Below the pieces are notes generated by a model. That model made no database searches. It was not told the origin of the DNA and worked only from the letters and a program-made list of their open reading frames with translations. Position numbers and translations under genes: made by a program. This document shows positions 6,013 to 7,122 of a DNA stretch of 7,122 nucleotides, piece by piece. The number at the start of each line of letters is the position of its first letter. Within the stretch, counting starts at the first letter, position 1. The stretch is taken from contig JAKASN010000093.1 in assembly GCA_021819025.1 (NCBI GenBank), positions 1-7,122 on the forward strand, given 5' to 3'. The stretch comes from Actinomycetes bacterium (GTDB lineage: Bacteria; Actinomycetota; Acidimicrobiia; Acidimicrobiales; Acidimicrobiaceae).

Positions 6013-6990
6013 ATGGCGATCGTAGAGGCGGTTCGGGGAGAAATAGATTCGCGAGATCTCGGCTTTACCTTGATGCACGAGCACATCTTTGTGCTTTCGC
6101 CAGAGATCCAGCAGAACAGCCACACCGAATTCGGAGACGAAGCTGCGCGGATTGCTGCGGCGATCTCGCGGCTCAATCAGCTATCCGCGGCTGGGGTGAA
6201 CACCTTGGTCGATCTGACCGTGATCGGGCAGGGGCGCTACATCCCCCGGATCGAGGCGATTGCCAGAGAAGTATCGATCAACATCATTGTGGCCACGGGC
6301 TTATACACCTACAACGAGGTGCCCTTTTATTTTCAAAATCGTGGCCCCAAAACTTTGATCGGCGGCGAGGAGCCGCTCGTGGAGCTCTTTGTCCGTGATA
6401 TTAGAGAAGGCATCGCCGATACCGGAGTGAGGGCAGGCATCCTCAAGTGTGCCACCGACTCCCCAGGGGTTACCGCCGGTGTGGAGCGGGTGCTTCGAGC
6501 CGTGGCGGTGGCACACCGCCAAACCGGAGTGCCAATATCGACCCACTCCTTTGCGATGGGCCGTACCGGTCTCGAGCAGCTGCGCATCTTCGACGAGGAG
6601 GGGGTCGATCCCTCTCGCGTGATCATCGGCCACAGCGGTGATACCAACGACGTGGGATATCTTCGCGAACTTGCCGATCGGGGATGTTATCTGGGGATGG
6701 ATCGCTTTGGCTTTGATCTGCGGCTTCCATTTGAGGAGAGGGTGGCCACCGTGACCAAGATGTGCGAACTTGGCTATAGCGCAAACCTGGTGCTTTCCCA
6801 AGACGCGGCCTGTCACAACGATTGGCTCGATGATGCGGTCGTGGCTTCGTTGATGCCGCGCTGGGACTACTTTCATCTCAGTAATGACGTCATTCCGGAG
6901 TTGCGCCGCCGCGGGGTGACCCAAGGCCAGATCGATGAGATGACCATCGACAACCCTCGCAGGATCTTTGAAGCCAACACCAGCTACTGA
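6013..6990 (+). CDS. Phosphotriesterase-like lactonase (amidohydrolase family)
   Basis: This 325-residue protein is a binuclear-metal TIM-barrel hydrolase of the phosphotriesterase-like lactonase group. Members hydrolyse lactones, including acyl-homoserine lactones, with weak side activity on organophosphates. All six metal ligands are visible: H22 and H24 in MHEHIF, the carbamylated lysine K145 in GILKCATD, H178 in STHS, H207 in IIGHSGD and D264. Compared with SsoPox (H22, H24, K137, H170, H199, D256), the last four are shifted by exactly eight residues. Lactonase marks Y98, R231 and W271 fall on SsoPox Y97, R223 and W263 (Y98 one residue on, the other two shifted by the same eight). Long stretches match M. 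tuberculosis PPH from memory, such as DLTVIG-GRYIPRI and NPRRIFE. One oddity is LSQDA at 261-265, where PPH has LSHDA. There is no signal peptide, so action is cytosolic. The gene ends in front of a GC-rich hairpin. In this context a catabolic lactone is as likely as a quorum signal; the substrate is not determined. Confidence 0.95.
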   Translation: MAIVEAVRGEIDSRDLGFTLMHEHIFVLSPEIQQNSHTEFGDEAARIAAAISRLNQLSAAGVNTLVDLTVIGQGRYIPRIEAIAREVSINIIVATGLYTYNEVPFYFQNRGPKTLIGGEEPLVELFVRDIREGIADTGVRAGILKCATDSPGVTAGVERVLRAVAVAHRQTGVPISTHSFAMGRTGLEQLRIFDEEGVDPSRVIIGHSGDTNDVGYLRELADRGCYLGMDRFGFDLRLPFEERVATVTKMCELGYSANLVLSQDAACHNDWLDDAVVASLMPRWDYFHLSNDVIPELRRRGVTQGQIDEMTIDNPRRIFEANTSY

Positions 6991-7121
6991 CGGGTGGGCC
7001 CCGCCGAGACCTTGGTGTGGGCCCATCGAGCGCGCAGCGTCGCGAGGAGTTCTCTCGTCAAGGTCGCGCTGAGCTGGATGCCCCAGGCGCCAATTCGGCG
7101 AGATTTCATCGCGCCAAAGGC
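6984..7121 (-). CDS. Possible C-terminal part of a convergent gene, cut by the window edge
   Basis: On the minus strand a frame is open from the right edge for 45 codons to a TAG at 6986-6984, overlapping the last codons of the lactonase. It reads AFGAMKSRRIGAWGIQLSAT, then LTRELLATLRARW. Roughly three-quarters of third positions are G or C, as expected for coding sequence here. I do not recognise a family. Against it, the hairpin at 6995-7025 lies inside the frame, another minus frame is open over the same bases, and 45 codons is short. More sequence to the right would decide. Confidence 0.22.
   Translation of the reverse strand, partial: AFGAMKSRRIGAWGIQLSATLTRELLATLRARWAHTKVSAGPTRQ
6995..7025 (+). 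terminator. GC-rich hairpin after the lactonase gene
   Basis: TGGGCCC (6995-7001) pairs with GGGCCCA (7019-7025). The inner bases CGCCGA and TTGGTG extend the stem with G-U pairs and one bulged T. It starts four bases past the stop codon, an expected place for a terminator. There is no T-run after it (TCGAGCG follows). It may be a U-less terminator of the kind proposed for actinobacteria, or an RNA-stabilising 3' hairpin. Confidence 0.45.
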
Positions 7122-7122
7122 G

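Noticed and set aside
5796..6398. 200-codon plus-strand open frame
   Set aside because: Its right half overlaps the start of the lactonase in another frame and is rich in Arg and Asp, typical of a shadow frame in GC-rich DNA. The left half is part of the broken stretch.
6301..7026. 241-codon open frame on the minus strand
   Set aside because: It lies almost entirely antisense to the lactonase, whose catalytic residues are all present. Its product is a low-complexity mix without a family and has no ribosome site.
1..7122. Mobile element, CRISPR array, tRNA or selenocysteine gene
   Set aside because: No transposase or integrase motif, terminal repeats, regularly spaced repeats or tRNA-like cloverleaf was found. 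The TGA stops within broken frames are accompanied by other stops and frame changes.

Overview
The window is moderately GC-rich bacterial DNA (high 50s percent by eye). It holds four intact, confidently recognised protein genes and two stretches that look like broken genes. The best organism guess is an actinobacterium, perhaps an Acidimicrobiia-type lineage. The lactonase aligns residue for residue, from memory, with the Mycobacterium tuberculosis parathion hydrolase PPH (Rv0230c). The acyl-CoA ligase has the wording of mycobacterial class I adenylate-forming enzymes, and the PucR-type regulator fits too. The exact taxon cannot be fixed from this sequence.

Layout. Left part, minus strand: a PucR-family regulator (1449-3152), then a class III PLP-dependent aminotransferase (31-1290), 158 bp apart, with a hairpin between them. 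From 3153 to 3884 lies a long divergent control region. Its left part is AT-rich, with weak promoter-like hexamers on both strands and several inverted repeats. Its right part is a coding-like remnant (3383-3836) with a very good Shine-Dalgarno and TTG start, broken by one apparent frameshift and an in-frame TAG. Plus strand: an acyl-CoA ligase (3885-5408) with a perfect AAGGAGGT ribosome site, then about 600 bp of frame-broken, coding-like sequence (5409-6012), then a phosphotriesterase-like lactonase (6013-6990) and a GC-rich hairpin (6995-7025). A convergent partial gene may enter from the right edge on the minus strand (6984-7121), but this is weak.

How the genes may work together (inference). 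The lactonase would open a lactone to a hydroxy acid. The adenylate-forming ligase would load a carboxylic acid onto CoA, and the aminotransferase would move an amino group to or from a carbonyl. PucR-type regulators commonly sense a metabolite and control neighbouring catabolic genes, so it may govern the divergent transcription. This resembles a small catabolic island for an organic acid, lactone or amino acid whose substrate is not visible. The two broken stretches flanking the ligase suggest the island once held at least one or two more enzymes.

No tRNA, rRNA, CRISPR array, insertion sequence or replication origin was seen. I found no clear evidence for an undescribed system. The most open question is the identity of the two broken genes.
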